In this document: piece after piece, positions 44,201 to 50,765 of the stretch
Position numbering within the stretch: position 1 is the first letter of the stretch
Layout of the letters: each line of letters opens with the position of its first letter
Source of the DNA: Macrocystis pyrifera
Lineage: Eukaryota > Sar > Phaeophyceae > Laminariales > Laminariaceae
Length of the DNA stretch: 64,000 bases
NCBI GenBank assembly: GCA_031763025.1
Contig: JASSKH010000005.1
Span: 9,828,849 to 9,892,848, forward strand
Direction of reading: 5' to 3'
Position numbers and translations under genes: made by a program
Notes under the pieces: model-generated
Seen by the model: only the letters and a program-made list of their open reading frames with translations
The model's database searches: none
What the model was told of the DNA's origin: nothing

Positions 44201-46127
44201 TTGCAGGGGTGCCGTCTGTGCCAGTGCCGACTGGTCTCTGTCGTCACTCTCACCAACTCCAGCTGCGACTTCACAAAAAAAAAAGAGAAACAAACTGAAA
44301 ACAGCGCTCGAATGCAGTTCGTTGACGACAATACCAATTTCGTAATTTGGATAATAAGTTATGAGCGACATACCGTAACGCGGAACATGGTTCGTTCTTC
44401 CCAGTGGCTTGCACACGAACGCAACGCTTTTGTGTTTTCACAACCCCGCACGCTAGGAAGTTGTACGAGTAGCGCAATAGAGTGAGATACCTGTGAGCAC
44501 CGCAGCACCGGTATTTCCGCGCTTGCGACGTGTTGATGCGGTTTTTTTTGTGTTATATGCCACAGCCTATTGTCACCTCATTTTTCTGTGCCACCTGACA
44601 TGACGTGCGCGGGTCGCCACAACGCAAGAACGCCTTCTTACCATTCCCTAAACGCGATGGCGAAAACTGCGCTGACGTCGACGCAGGCCCTGTCGGTCTA
44701 CTCGCGCGAAGAGAACATTGGCGAGGAACTGCTCTCACGTGTGTTCATGGGAAGGTACCGCTCTGACGGTTACGTGTGGCACGTCGCGGTGAAGGTGAAA
44801 CTTCTTGATATCTGTCGTTTTCAGTCGAGGTTAGGAGTCTGTGCGCTGCTGCAAGAGCTCCTCGTGCCATTCGAGTGATCACATGTGGCAACATGATTGC
44901 GACGCGCTTGGGACTGAGTTGCACAAGATGTCATGTGGGGATTTTGACTGCTATCGCGCAGATTCTGGTATCACCAGCAGCGAAGAGAGCACTTATATGC
45001 AAGAGGACGATTTTACCTGGTTTGCTATTTTCGCGAGTTCCACCACGTCCGTGGGAACCTGATTGTTACACTGTTTTTCTCTCCTCGCCTGTCGTCGGCC
45101 CGGAATACATGGCTACCGTAACATGGCAAGCGCAACACTTGACACTGCACTATGATACATGTACACAGCGTGTTTCACGCACGTACCCTGTGGTTGTTTT
45201 TTAATATCTCCGGGCGCAGGGCATGATCGTTCTGGTGACGGGTCGCCGCGTGCTGATGCTCCACGGCGACGCGGCAGGGGTCAACGCCCACGTCGCCACG
45301 ACAAGAAGGCACACGTACGGCGTGGTGGAGTGGGAAGTAGAGTTCGACCTTGTGGTTTTGGTTGAAGCGGAGGAGGGCGCTGGGAACGAGGCTGGTGAAA
45401 GCGCCACCGGTGGCTCAACGAGCGACTCCGATAAACGGCAAGCGTTTAAGGAAAGAGCAGAAGACGCGCGTGACGCTGGTGGTGGTTCTGGAGCGTCGCT
45501 GTCGGTTTATCACTTCCCGGATCCGTGTGTGGAGGGAAAGGGCGTCGGCCGCGCGGGTAAGAGGCGGTCGGCGTGCGGTTGAGACCACTGGGATGTTGAG
45601 TAGTTGCCGATCGTATTCTGTGTTGCTCATGCTTTCAGTTTTGGTTCGCTATGACAACCTTGGGGCAGTTCGTGCTTCGCTTTGGAGTCGGCCATCCACA
45701 ATTGCTAGAACGTGGCCGCTATACGTAGCAACTGCCCTGTTTCATCAGGCGCGCGGCGCCCTTGCTTCGATGGCTGTTCATCTAGTTGAGCTCCGAAATA
45801 TCACGTCAAAACCTCCTTTGCACTGGGCAACTACTGTAGGTCGCCCTTGTGTTGATAACGTGGTTGGGTTCTGATCCCTGGAGGCTTTGGGTGGGCGCTA
45901 GCTGCAGTTAAGCCGCGCACAAAATTCACGTATACGAAGTACATCTGGTCCGCTTGTTGCCTCTTCTGCCTCCCGCAGGAGGCAAAGCTCTGGCAGCGTT
46001 GCGGTTCGAACGGCGAACGGTTCTGTGCGCGGATTGGGCGCAGGCGCAGCAGATTCGCAAGGTTCTGCTCGAGCAGGTACTGTGCGCAGCATATTGTACC
46101 ATATACAAGTATGATCTCGATCCCTAG
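374..46127 (+). CDS. VPS13: VPS13-family bridge-like lipid transfer protein, multi-exon, 5' partial
   Basis: VPS13 proteins are rod-shaped proteins with a hydrophobic groove that move bulk phospholipid between membranes at contact sites (ER, mitochondria, endosomes, lipid droplets). The sequence shows about 40 exons in family order: rod segments such as DLNVKAPLVVIP and GDLPSLHVRLSQ, the SESEFYDA acidic motif, the FYNAKLMTWEP motif, six VAB repeats, DFFYEP and GLFSNI of the ATG2-like C-terminal region, RPPRFF, and a PH-like end (VLVTGRRVLML). The N-terminal chorein domain is missing because the gene runs off the left edge. I chose exons by GT-AG (twice GC-AG) sites whose phases agree with neighbours. 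Not resolved: an exon between 15277 and 16749, the joins between 5197 and 5963 and between 29153 and 29288, and two frame changes in 19903-23671. The stop is TAG at 46125-46127 if the last exon is read through. Which VPS13 paralogue this is cannot be said. Confidence 0.93.
1166..3665 (+). CDS. VPS13: VPS13 exons 1166-1435, 1867-1962, 2601-3665: N-terminal rod
   Basis: Three exons join in phase 0. The first follows a C-rich acceptor and ends in FEVHFEMNPTDPDYDSKIYL, a rod strand that matches the family. Its donor reads CAG then GCAAGC, so this intron appears to be GC-AG. The second encodes VETVLSPSAKWLTDITAFV. The third, 355 codons, opens with NQLNSLRMQLESRMEMAVSN and DLNVKAPLVVIP, then HELFVVDLGSLSLTT; these are the best-conserved VPS13 N-terminal motifs. 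It also carries long Ser, Gly and Glu/Arg-rich inserts between strands, as loops that project from the rod. I start the third exon at 2601, so the 20-base G tract at 2562-2581 stays in the intron. Confidence 0.85.
4012..6551 (+). CDS. VPS13: VPS13 exons 4012-4107, 4970-5196, 5964-6551
   Basis: The first exon (32 codons) gives VELHLSVMQEDP and then KIYGDLPSLHVRLSQ, the conserved GELPSLHV motif of the VPS13 rod. The second begins GKLQRLAAMSAAIAAQ, where family members have the following helix, and ends in Ser-rich sequence. The third is low complexity (Gly, Ser and an alanine run near 6310-6365) but contains SGESEFYDATDGEHSP, which matches the SESEFFDA signature. The phase at the end of the second exon does not match the start of the third, so the donor near 5197 may be wrong or a small exon between 5197 and 5963 is missing. 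That 767-base gap otherwise shows nothing recognisable. Confidence 0.75.
4580..4796. mobile_element. Nested or tandem MITE with TTACGGGGGTCCATAG termini
   Basis: TTACGGGGG starts occur at 4580 and 4654. The inverted counterparts end at 4758 and 4796. The terminal inverted repeat reads TTACGGGGGTCCATAGTTAA and both copies share an AT-rich core. The arrangement, left-left-right-right, is what one copy inserted in or next to another of the same family would give. It is non-coding and lies in the VPS13 intron 4108-4969. The autonomous partner family is not identifiable. Confidence 0.75.
6919..7037 (+). CDS. VPS13: VPS13 exon, charged helix before the 8.1 kb intron
   Basis: The exon encodes ALMAKEAEKADLMKRRQKLR and continues to GAELERV, a strongly helical, coiled-coil-like stretch at the position where VPS13 proteins have a similar helix. 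It follows a CAG acceptor, ends in phase 2 and is followed by GTGAG. The two leftover bases AG complete an Arg codon with the first base of the exon at 15133, which is why I join them across the large intron. Confidence 0.72.
7118..7232 (+). mobile_element. LINE 3' end fragment between C tracts
   Basis: The core 7142-7200 matches the 3' end of the LINE at 58372-58432 and the fragment at 29938-30022 (minus). It encodes SRKGCVVNGQ and KASNK, the last residues of the LINE ORF, and then reads GAGTACG followed by about 25 C. A second C tract precedes it. It is a strongly 5'-truncated insertion in the 8.1 kb intron. Confidence 0.6.
7652..7724. repeat. Short foldback
   Basis: An arm reading GACTGCAGTCCCGGTTTTGG and its continuation is mirrored about 15 bases later by an imperfect inverted copy ending in GGACTGCAG. 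The arms are about 29 bases. It may be a tiny MITE or a hairpin relic. Nothing else recognisable lies from 7233 to 8025. Confidence 0.5.
8026..8651 (+). repeat. Dispersed repeat with C82 tail (copy in + orientation)
   Basis: About 540 bases match, in inverse orientation, the sequence at 30032-30562. The shared part starts at a TATA-like AT run followed by GGGTTGGGTTGGCGTCGG and ends in AAGTACAC followed by 82 C (8570-8651). A 32-base T run (8123-8154) interrupts this copy. Read in the opposite direction, a block near 8080-8130 resembles a tRNA box A (TCTAGCTCA then GTGAGCGGCA). It is non-coding. Its end, GTAC plus C tract, is like the LINE 3' end, so it may be a SINE or other passenger of that LINE. 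Confidence 0.6.
9410..9600 (+). repeat. Repeat shared with 29686-29860, with a 66-base tandem duplication
   Basis: Two tandem copies of a 66-base unit containing CGGCAACATGAGCTAGTTCC occupy about 9476-9600. The same block, with GGATCTGT just before it, recurs in inverse orientation at 29686-29860. In both places it follows the C-tailed dispersed repeat in the same order, so it may belong to one larger element. Confidence 0.55.
9753..9834 (+). tRNA. tRNA-Leu (anticodon CAG), copy 1
   Basis: The acceptor arms GACCATC and GGTGGTC pair. The anticodon stem TGGCG/CGTCA holds the loop TTCAGGT, anticodon CAG. The variable arm GTA-TTCG-TAC is long, as expected of a class II tRNA, and the T arm is GTGGG-TTCGAAT-CCCAC. 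The discriminator base is A, as Leu tRNAs require. The gene is 82 bases with no intron, and a run of T starts eight bases after the end and would stop Pol III. It lies inside a VPS13 intron on the same strand. Confidence 0.93.
10585..13585. mobile_element. 3.0 kb element with long GC-rich terminal inverted repeats
   Basis: The left end from 10587 (CAAGGCGCTTCGCTCCGCGG) and the right end up to 13583 are imperfect inverted copies for about 100 bases, including GCGGGCGGCCTACGCCGCCC and GAAGCGGACAGAGGT. Each terminus itself contains a hairpin of GGGCGGC and GCCGCCC. TA flanks both ends, a possible target duplication. Partial termini recur inside near 10796 and 13318, so more than one copy may be involved. 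No transposase frame is visible in the 2.8 kb interior, so it is non-autonomous or gutted. The superfamily is not assigned; a TA duplication would suit Tc1/mariner-like elements. Confidence 0.6.
13681..13868 (+). repeat. Dispersed repeat, copy 1
   Basis: The block containing CAGCGACCTTCTGGACAAGC and GTCGCGCATAGGG matches 58905-59088 over about 170 bases in the same orientation, and both follow a T-rich tract. It is non-coding and its family is unknown. Confidence 0.7.
13946..14012 (-). pseudogene. tRNA-derived fragment, degenerate
   Basis: On the minus strand the sequence has a good T arm (GTGGG-TTCGAGT-CTCAC) and a possible acceptor pairing of GCATTTT with CGAGTGC (six of seven, including wobbles). 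The total length is only about 63 bases and no proper anticodon stem can be drawn. It sits about 60 bases upstream of tRNA-Leu copy 2, pointing the other way. I read it as a tRNA relic or the head of a tRNA-derived repeat, not a working gene. Confidence 0.35.
14073..14154 (+). tRNA. tRNA-Leu (anticodon CAG), copy 2
   Basis: This is identical over all 82 bases to the copy at 9753, with the same arms, anticodon CAG and discriminator A. A T tract follows from 14161. The flanks differ from those of copy 1 apart from the T-rich 3' side, so the pair is either an old duplication kept identical by selection or a recent insertion of one copy. It is also inside the 8.1 kb VPS13 intron. Confidence 0.93.
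15133..15276 (+). CDS. VPS13: VPS13 exon, coiled coil after the 8.1 kb intron
   Basis: The exon encodes ISKSLEVCENELQDLGAELE followed by ELTEAFEEAARRTQQQ, a clear amphipathic coiled coil that continues the helix begun at 6919. The acceptor at 15131-15132 fits the phase left by the upstream exon. The exon ends in phase 2 before GTGTGT at 15277. The next confidently placed exon (16750) starts in phase 0, so one exon between them is not found. The 1.47 kb between holds CAG-rich and unassigned sequence, plus a GC-rich open frame at 16125-16592 without family motifs. Confidence 0.7.
16750..19601 (+). CDS. VPS13: VPS13 exons 16750-17025, 17344-17902, 18171-18563, 18897-19601: central rod
   Basis: These four exons join in phase 0 through clean GT-AG sites. 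Recognisable rod strands are VVSLRLVGLGMQL, DFIQLSYAMKNVP, HRVKLVVGAIEVALEQETIL and the segment ending SVCTVFSISFVENL. The rest are Pro, Glu and Gly-rich inserts. In the second exon the reading frame changes at a run of ten A (17646-17655). With nine A the frame continues and the exon length becomes divisible by three, matching its phase-0 borders. I take this as a single-base overcall or a real one-base insertion. Introns here are 270 to 340 bases. Confidence 0.8.
19903..23671 (+). CDS. VPS13: VPS13 large exon region, central rod
   Basis: It starts after an AG at 19901-19902 with VGVEVCDFAVDVPFDGD and contains VTVSPIRLNLTEPHLLGL, QVLLQVRMCTASNT, DFLWLTRVDVSVSAYGLQLW, ELCVMSLGIHGLEVFVA, and FYLQNRPSVKINV at the end before GTAAGC. 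All resemble VPS13 rod strands separated by Ser/Gly/Pro-rich loops. Three different frames are used in turn: frame changes lie between about 21540 and 21620, and again between about 21775 and 22110. The second could hide an intron, as GGTGAGTAC at 21774 is a good donor; the first has no room for a normal one. Borders at both ends fit phase 0 of the neighbours. Confidence 0.7.
24166..25870 (+). CDS. VPS13: VPS13 exons 24166-25373 and 25711-25870: VAB repeats 1 and 2
   Basis: The first exon opens with SIAGELTASGAAQSLQACLS and FYNAKLMTWEPLMELW, the family's YYN-WEP signature just before the adaptor-binding domain. It continues with NLNLTESLVESLAAI, then LHWLRNETGLPITC, the first VAB repeat with its conserved Asn. 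WRSLRPIDVDIVGQRL follows. The second exon has VLRVRSQVEISNSMDDLCMH, the second repeat (Asn of ISNSMD). Near the end of the first exon the useful frame changes from the one ending in a stop at 25342-25344 to the one reading VTEVEFHHGVK. A base is probably missing somewhere upstream of 25340. The VAB domain recruits VPS13 to organelles by binding PxP-motif adaptors. Confidence 0.85.
26301..29641 (+). CDS. VPS13: VPS13 exons 26301-26500, 26909-27266, 29061-29153, 29288-29641: VAB repeat 3
   Basis: The first exon joins in phase 1 to give PGGSTCPVPATMATL, matching the family's PG-PLP turn. The second encodes VLSFEPTLSLTNLLATRADV, the third VAB repeat with its Asn in LTNLL. The third (LPLHRDLCVLDYG) and fourth (VTLAVRVEGFGWSDAVTLPL) give the strand that family members write as L-L-V-GF-WSD. 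The join from 29153 to 29288 leaves one base too many, so the donor in that exon is not certain. The intron from 27267 to 29060 carries a large foldback at 28083-28247; otherwise I see nothing in it. Confidence 0.8.
28083..28247. repeat. Large foldback hairpin in a VPS13 intron
   Basis: The left arm (28083-28153) and right arm (28168-28247) are inverted copies of about 70 bases with few mismatches, sharing GGGCACGCCGGCGG and AAGAAGCAG. The spacer is only about 14 bases. The transcript of VPS13 would fold here into a very stable stem. It may be a foldback transposon or an inverted duplication; no terminal target duplication is evident. Confidence 0.75.
29686..30562 (-). repeat. Inverted partner of the 7.1-9.6 kb repeats, including a LINE 3' end
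   Basis: Read on the minus strand this stretch runs dispersed repeat (30562-30032), C-rich tract, LINE 3' end (about 30022-29938, with CGAAAGGGATGCGTGG), another C-rich tract, and the CGGCAACATGAGCT block (about 29860-29686). The same pieces occur on the + strand between 7118 and 9600, partly in another order. It lies in the VPS13 intron 29642-30747. The two copies, in opposite orientation 22 kb apart, could pair or recombine. Confidence 0.65.
30748..33219 (+). CDS. VPS13: VPS13 exons 30748-31317, 31651-31753, 32134-32307, 33121-33219: VAB repeats 4 and 5
   Basis: VSLWVPYWVVNATSLPLTLQ is the fourth VAB repeat (SHR-BD core, Asn in VVNAT). SPLMLSHDNTEQRVERVRVC and GSTWSVPFGLDE follow as in the family. 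AFPVGVSVKAAPAPFGRTK then runs directly into VVALTPRYVLVNATGRAIEV, the fifth repeat. The donor after GRTK is AAG then GCAAGT, a second GC-AG intron, and the joined peptide matches the family without gap. In the first exon a run of ten G (31280-31289) breaks the frame. With nine G the exon ends in the phase needed by the exon at 31651 and reads AVTEDDEYMR. Confidence 0.87.
33656..36137 (+). CDS. VPS13: VPS13 exons 33656-33907, 34536-34613, 34753-35086, 35473-35579, 35967-36137: VAB repeat 6 and APT1-like region
   Basis: The exons read ARAAFHWPRAGAG and GWDWSGEILPESGE, then PSFAPYRIDNFSLSTLRLRQ, the sixth VAB repeat (Asn in RIDNFS). VAETLLPYQTCPYSWDEPLG is next, a hallmark of all VPS13 proteins. 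MMVDGPTRVIRFTDARS follows, then ATVRFAGVGVSVIDASPREL and LTVGGISLDY. The exon from 34753 most likely ends at 35086 (phase 1), which makes the next junction read VRIDMMVDGPTRV. A Gly/Ser/Ala insert interrupts the third exon. Introns contain only short C-rich tracts. Confidence 0.9.
36877..39651 (+). CDS. VPS13: VPS13 exons 36877-36912, 37570-37737, 37964-38122, 38405-38521, 38745-38860, 39404-39651
   Basis: A 12-codon exon (GERVRVNVSKLQ) is followed by VDNQLVVTPYPALLYPI, matching the family's VDNQLP-TPYPV. FEAILHRDLGYTWVNFVRLA and VRLAPLDVNIDMALVDALLE follow, then GIPRPPK, KLYVEELAVSHIRLHVSLTS and SPEDLLQKLVLHYRGQ. All splice phases agree. In the last exon seven C at 39559-39565 break the frame; with six C the peptide reads IENAPLWLNSLVISHAFTSP, a near-perfect match to the family. 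Just downstream of the exon ending at 38521, a C tract of about 19 lies in the intron near 38660. Confidence 0.92.
40095..42006 (+). CDS. VPS13: VPS13 exons 40095-40184, 40374-40442, 40858-41014, 41259-41407, 41953-42006: ATG2-like C-terminal helices
   Basis: The exons encode ALRQGLRVLGSSKLLGSPLG and LFSNISAGVK, then DFFYEPVVGLSRSPLGF, TSSLVRRTLYSVTDATDRIA, GVAGAVREPFIGLR, FTGWVGLVLRPMYGTLMS and KLRMMRTRPPRFFRSREQ. This is the VPS13 C-terminal region, whose amphipathic helices bind lipid droplets and mitochondria in characterised members. Every exon is short and all phases (0,0,1,0,0) are consistent, which makes this the most secure part of the gene model. The motif order matches animal and yeast VPS13 exactly. 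Confidence 0.95.
42007..44686. other. VPS13 intron with CCATA-rich and tandem repeats and a perfect hairpin
   Basis: From about 42370 to 42640 the sequence is built of CCATA/ACCATACC-like units. From 42640 to 43000 a longer motif, GAGGGGCTCAACC with TACGAGGACA and GAGCATGC, repeats imperfectly two to three times. At 43921-43960 two 13-base arms (AAATATGCACTTG and its complement) flank a 14-base loop. No exon was found between 42007 and 44686 that fits phase, and none is needed, since the flanking exons join cleanly. Confidence 0.6.
44687..46127 (+). CDS. VPS13: VPS13 last exons 44687-44794, 45220-45556, 45979-46127: PH-like domain and C-terminus
   Basis: ALSVYSREENIGEELLSRVF and YRSDGYVWHVAVK join the preceding RPPRFF exon across a 2.7 kb intron. 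GMIVLVTGRRVLMLHGDAAG and VVEWEVEFDLVVLVEA are the PH-like domain strands. FERRTVLCADWAQAQQIRKV matches the closing helix of VPS13. Phases 0, 0 and 1 all agree. An insert rich in Glu, Gly and Ser (45390-45490) splits the domain. Reading through 46076 gives LLEQVLCAAYCTIYKYDLDP and a TAG at 46125-46127; alternatively the donor-like GTACTG at 46077 could be used. Confidence 0.88.
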
Positions 46128-47616
46128 ACGCGGATAATAGTTTGACAACGGCACAAGCCGCTGAATTTTGGTGTTTCTCATTCGTGTCCAGTAGCCATTT
46201 TCGTCCGTGGTGACTATTTTGGCAAAGTACTCGTGATCACGGACCTTTGCTCTCATCGTGCACCGCGGGATCATCGGAAGGGGGGGTAGAGACTGAATCA
46301 AACAAGCTATTCGTACGTAGCACGTCTACTTTGTTGGTGACATTGGTCTTGTCGGTGGTGGTAAAAAGAGCGGCGGCCGTAGGCGGCATATCACCCACGG
46401 TATTGACGTAAACGGTCCCGCCAACGACGCCCCCGTCAACGTCCCGACCCCTTGCAGCGGCAGCAGATGCCCCCGCCCACGTCGCCCCCTCGCCGACGTT
46501 CCGAACGAGACTACAGTAATTGCTCTCAAGTCGGGGTCCTTGCGTAGCCTTACTCGCGCGACATTGAATCTATCCCCGTCGCTACCGCTGTCCGATGGCA
46601 AGATTCAGATTACCGGTTGCAACCGTGTCACCCCTTGGCAACTGCATCGAATCGATCGATCGATGCGACTGCGTATTGAGAGGACGGGGTAGAGCACCCA
46701 CGAGCGTAAACTATATATTCACCCGATGACTACTATAACCTGCCTCAATTTTTATGTTTCGTTTTGTTTTTACAGGTGTCATCCCTTTCTTCTACCCCCT
46801 CGACGCGAACCGAGGGATTGGATTCCGCCGGTCCGGGGCGAAGGGGAGATCAAAGCCAAGATCAAGGGGACGCTCAAGCAGTTGCAGGGTTAGCATGAGG
46901 ACTGCTACAGAGGGATTGAAATTTGCGGAGAGGGTAGAGAGGATAACGGCAAGATAGCTGTGGGCTTTGTTGCCTTTTGTAGCCTCACCAGCGCTTGAAG
47001 TGCATCGAGAGTTTGTGCATGTTGTGAATTCGGTAGGATTAGAAATCCACACTAGGCTTCCAGAGCTAAGAAAGTGCCTACCTGGTGCGAATTTCATTTG
47101 AGATGCCCACACACACACAGGCAACGTTGATTTTTGGTGCGTCCTGTTTCGTGGGGAATCCCGGAAGAAGTTTGAGCAAAATAGCTGAAAATAATACGGT
47201 GGGTTTCTCGTTGTTCCGTAGGATGTTAGATTATCTTGGTAGTAGTACAACGCTGTCATTTCGTTTTTGACTTTCATAAACATGTACTCCCTAACTCGTA
47301 TGTCCCACCATTTTGGTCGTTTTGAATGATTTGGCTTCGTATCATGGGAGTCCCTCGGTCTTCTTTTTTACTATCAAGTGTCAATACGTGGTTGTCTGAG
47401 ATATTGTCCGCAAAGTAATGTCGGCGATGACTCAGGGCGTGTCTTAACTCCCTCCAAAGAGCATGGGAACGAGCGGAACGGAACGAGGCTGTTCGTGGTC
47501 ATTCTTTTCGTGCCTGTGCAAAAAAACGTGTTTGAGTCCATGCAGAATCCTGGGCCTCGCCAGCCGAATCAGTACGAACGGTATATTTTGCACATGCCAG
47601 AGCACATGGGTTTCCA
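46128..47616. other. 3' flank of VPS13, mostly unassigned
   Basis: After the VPS13 stop there is no clear gene. A stop-to-stop open frame at 46320-46692 on the + strand contains NETTVIALKSGSLRSLTRAT and ends near SDGKIQITG, which resembles the beta-rich repeats of secreted or cell-surface proteins. It has no start codon and no proven splice sites, so it is either an exon of an unrecognised gene or a relic. No polyadenylation signal of the AATAAA type is obvious near 46130. Confidence 0.35.
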
Positions 47617-47748
47617 CATCCATCTTCGGTGGTGTCCATCTACCTCAAATAAGATCCTATATGCTCCCGTTCGGTCGGGCCGCATCCATCTTCGGTGGTG
47701 TCCATCTACCTCAAATAAGATCCTATATGCTCCCGTTCGGTCGGGCCG
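47617..47748 (+). repeat. Exact-looking 66-base tandem duplication
   Basis: Two adjacent copies of a 66-base unit (CATCCATCTTCGGTGGTGTC and its continuation to TCGGTCGGGCCG) occupy 47617-47682 and 47683-47748. They look identical, so the duplication is recent or an assembly artefact. The surrounding sequence from 47749 to 48735 shows nothing I can assign. Confidence 0.8.
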
Positions 47749-48735
47749 TTCGGTCCTCCCAAACAAGGAAAAGGGGTGCAACACTTCTTCTTCCTCTTCC
47801 TAGATATACAGTTTTTCTCGGGCTGCACTGAATCTATTCGTTTCCCACAACCAATCAGCATCAATTCATGCAGCAAATAACATTCCATCCGGTTCGTTCC
47901 AATGTTTTCTGGGGGGGGTTAAGACACACCCTCAAAGCTACGGGTATGAATACCTTAACGAGGTTTTTGCGAGCAAGAGGAAAACACTTCAATATTGATC
48001 TCTACGCGCCGCGGTCGGGAGAGCAGCCCATTCAAGCAACGGGTGGCGACGCTCTGTCCTAGTCGGGGGTCGTTTTCGAGTACTGCTCGCTATTAGACCT
48101 CGGGTGTGATCAGAATGATGTGCTGCTGTAGCATGCCGCATCAAGGGCTGGTCCTGGGTTGACGCTTGCGAGCTGTATAGATAGTAACTGGTCGCTTTCG
48201 ACCGAAGCTTAGGGGTATGGGCTGGGGGTATCGAAGGCCGTCCGGACGCCAACCAACCGAAAACCACCGACCCTGGATTAATCGCCTTTGCCTTCATCTC
48301 CACGATGAAATACATCGGTAGGACGCCTTCAGTGCGGTAACTCTGCGGCGATTCAAAATCGAGGGAGAGTCCCGAATAAACGTACTTCAGACACTATTTC
48401 TGATTCTGCTCACAGTCGGGGAGAGGTGGTTGGAGGGGGGCAGGGCGGTTACGTGCGATGTTCGGAAAAGTCAATATGCGACCTTCATCGAGGTTAAATT
48501 CTCCTGCTTGTGGACCGTTCTTCCCAGGCCCGAACGCTTGCTCGCATGGGTGGGCATAGGTCGTGCTCAGCCTTTTTCAACCGGTACGAGCGTAGCTCAA
48601 ATCCATACTGGAGGCGCCACCGCCGCCGGCCTCCGTCCCTCTTCGCCCAGAACCACCCTGCGTTTCTCCGCTATCGCTGTCGCCGTTGTCCTTAGCACCG
48701 CCGCCTGAGTTTGCATACGCAGGGTTGAGGTAAAC

Positions 48736-50221
48736 TACTCCTATATAACTTTCCTACGCCTACCGATCGTGCTCCTGGTATATAAGAAGTTCTAATGTTT
48801 TGGTCCTATTTTTGGTTAAGGAACTTTTCTACCTAAAAAGAACATTATTCTCGTCTAACGGGATATCCACCGGAACAATCAATTCCTTGGATTACTCTCG
48901 TAGCCCTGAGACCACAAAACTGCAAACTATATTGTCAAAAGCTATAGCCCATGATCTCTTCACTCGTATCACAATAGCCCACCCTGAATAGTAGCATATG
49001 CAGGCCACAAGATGGTCGAAGGATGAGGCAAAGTTCATCCCAAACGACCAGGAAAAAAGTGATCGAAGATGCGGCCACTCGAAACAAAAGAGCTATAGAT
49101 CCCCCCACACCTCGTAATAAAACCCAAACACCACGAAGTGGGGGTGTTCGCTGAGAATAACCACTGAAAAGGAGACCAAATGAGAAGAAGAGCGCACTTG
49201 CTTCTTTTCGGTGGGCATGGGCATTCTGGTGAGGGCGGCGACCTTGTCAGAGTTGGGGCCGTAACCGCCAGCGGAGAGGATGCGTCCCGGGAAATCGGCG
49301 GTGGTGGCGCCAATTTTGGCCTTGGGGGAGGGAAATTTGAGGTACTGCTTCCGAAGGCCTCGGAAGAGGGCTCTGATGTTGAGGATGTGGTCGATAGGGT
49401 CGGGGTCGAGGCCGGGAGCACCGTGTGGGGGTCAAACGCCTCCGCGGATATTTAAGATCCACCCGTTTCCAGATCTACTCGGACCACAAGGCGCTCGAGA
49501 ACTTCGCCAAGGTCGGAGAACATAACGCCCGCGTCCGGCGCTGGCTCGAGTTCCTTTCGGGGTACACCTACACGTTGGGGTACCGGAAGGGCACGGCCAA
49601 CGGCAACGCCGACTTCCTCTCCCGGCTTTCCCAGCTAGCCACCGACGCCGACCGCACCGGACGCAACCACCTCACTGGCCCCGACACCGTCGGCATCCAC
49701 CTCATCCTCCCTTGTGGCTTCGCGCCGAACGACCCTCCCACCCCGGGTATCGGTTTGGGTGGCCTCGTATCCACCCCTTCAAGGTCCATCCCAACCATCC
49801 AGCCGCTCCCCTTCTCCGACGACGATTTCCGCGACTTCCGCCTACTAGGACCACGTATGGAGCCGACGACGCCAAATGTGAAGTGAAGGCCGAGGTGTAG
49901 AAGTAAGGGACGCCGGTGTATCGGGCAGCTGGGAAGCAGTGCTTCGCTTCTTCTGGTTAAGATTTTCTTTATTGATTGCGAGAGCTGAGGAGGTGCCCTG
50001 GTAGAGAAGTGAGAGGAGGGGGGCGGGGGGACTCTACACCCAGATATACTCGTCCCACCCCCGCCACAAGCTCTCCTAAATTCCTCTTTTCTGATGTACT
50101 CCTATATAACTTTCCTATGCCTACCGATCGTGCTCCTGGTAATGTAAGAAGTTATCATTTTATGGTCCTGTCTTCGTTAAGAAACATGTCTATCTAAAAT
50201 AAACACCACTCTTGTCTACCG
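48736..50221. mobile_element. Fossil Ty3/gypsy LTR-retrotransposon remnant
   Basis: A block at 49425-49886 (+) encodes an RNase H-type segment (YSDHKALENF, NADFLSRL) typical of Ty3/gypsy pol. The part from about 49440 down to 49035 carries a reverse-transcriptase-end segment on the opposite strand, so the element is rearranged. Direct repeats of about 125 bases (48736-48862 and 50097-50221, sharing CCGATCGTGCTCCTGGTA) bracket it and could be LTR parts. It is broken and far from complete. Divergence between the two repeats suggests it is not very young. Confidence 0.7.
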
Positions 50222-50765
50222 AAACGCAAAACCCAGATTTAGACGTGAAACAATTGAGCTAACCAGTTTTTTTTCTCGTATGTTAACACGAACTGGATTT
50301 AGACATAAACTTACTCAACTAACTACTTTTTTTTTTCTCACACCAAAAACGCAAAAACCAGATTTAGACGTGAAACTATTGAACTAACCAGTTTTTTTTC
50401 CCCCTCATCACAACACATAACGGATTTAGACATGAAGTTACTCAACTAAGATTTTTTCTCATCATACCAAAAACGCAAAAACCAGTTTTACACGTTAAAC
50501 AATTGAACTAAACAGTTTTTTTCCCCGTATAATAAGCCAAACCGGATTCAGACATGAAATTAATCAACTACAGTTATCATTTTTTTTCTCCGATACCGAA
50601 ATCCCAATCAGAAATAGACATTAATTTACTCACCTACGAAATCGTACGTTTTTCCCCCCCACATCAAAACACAAACCAGGCCCACAGTAGACATGGAACA
50701 ACTCAACTAACCAGTTATTTTTTTTCCATATCCGAACCCAAACTAGACATGAACATGAAAAAAGT
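50222..50765 (+). repeat. Degenerate tandem array, unit about 60 bases (pairs of about 120)
   Basis: Units built on AACGCAAAAACCAGATTTAG, then ACGTGAAAC, GAACTAACCAG and a T run repeat about eight to nine times with alternating variants (GATTTAGACGTG and GATTTAGACATG). The array starts right after the second direct repeat of the gypsy remnant and stops about 830 bases before the LINE ORFs. It could be LINE 5' promoter monomers, a microsatellite grown at an insertion edge, or an independent minisatellite. Confidence 0.75.

Noticed and set aside
50222-50765. CRISPR array
   Set aside because: Units are degenerate, unit and spacer cannot be separated, there are no cas genes, and the context is eukaryotic.
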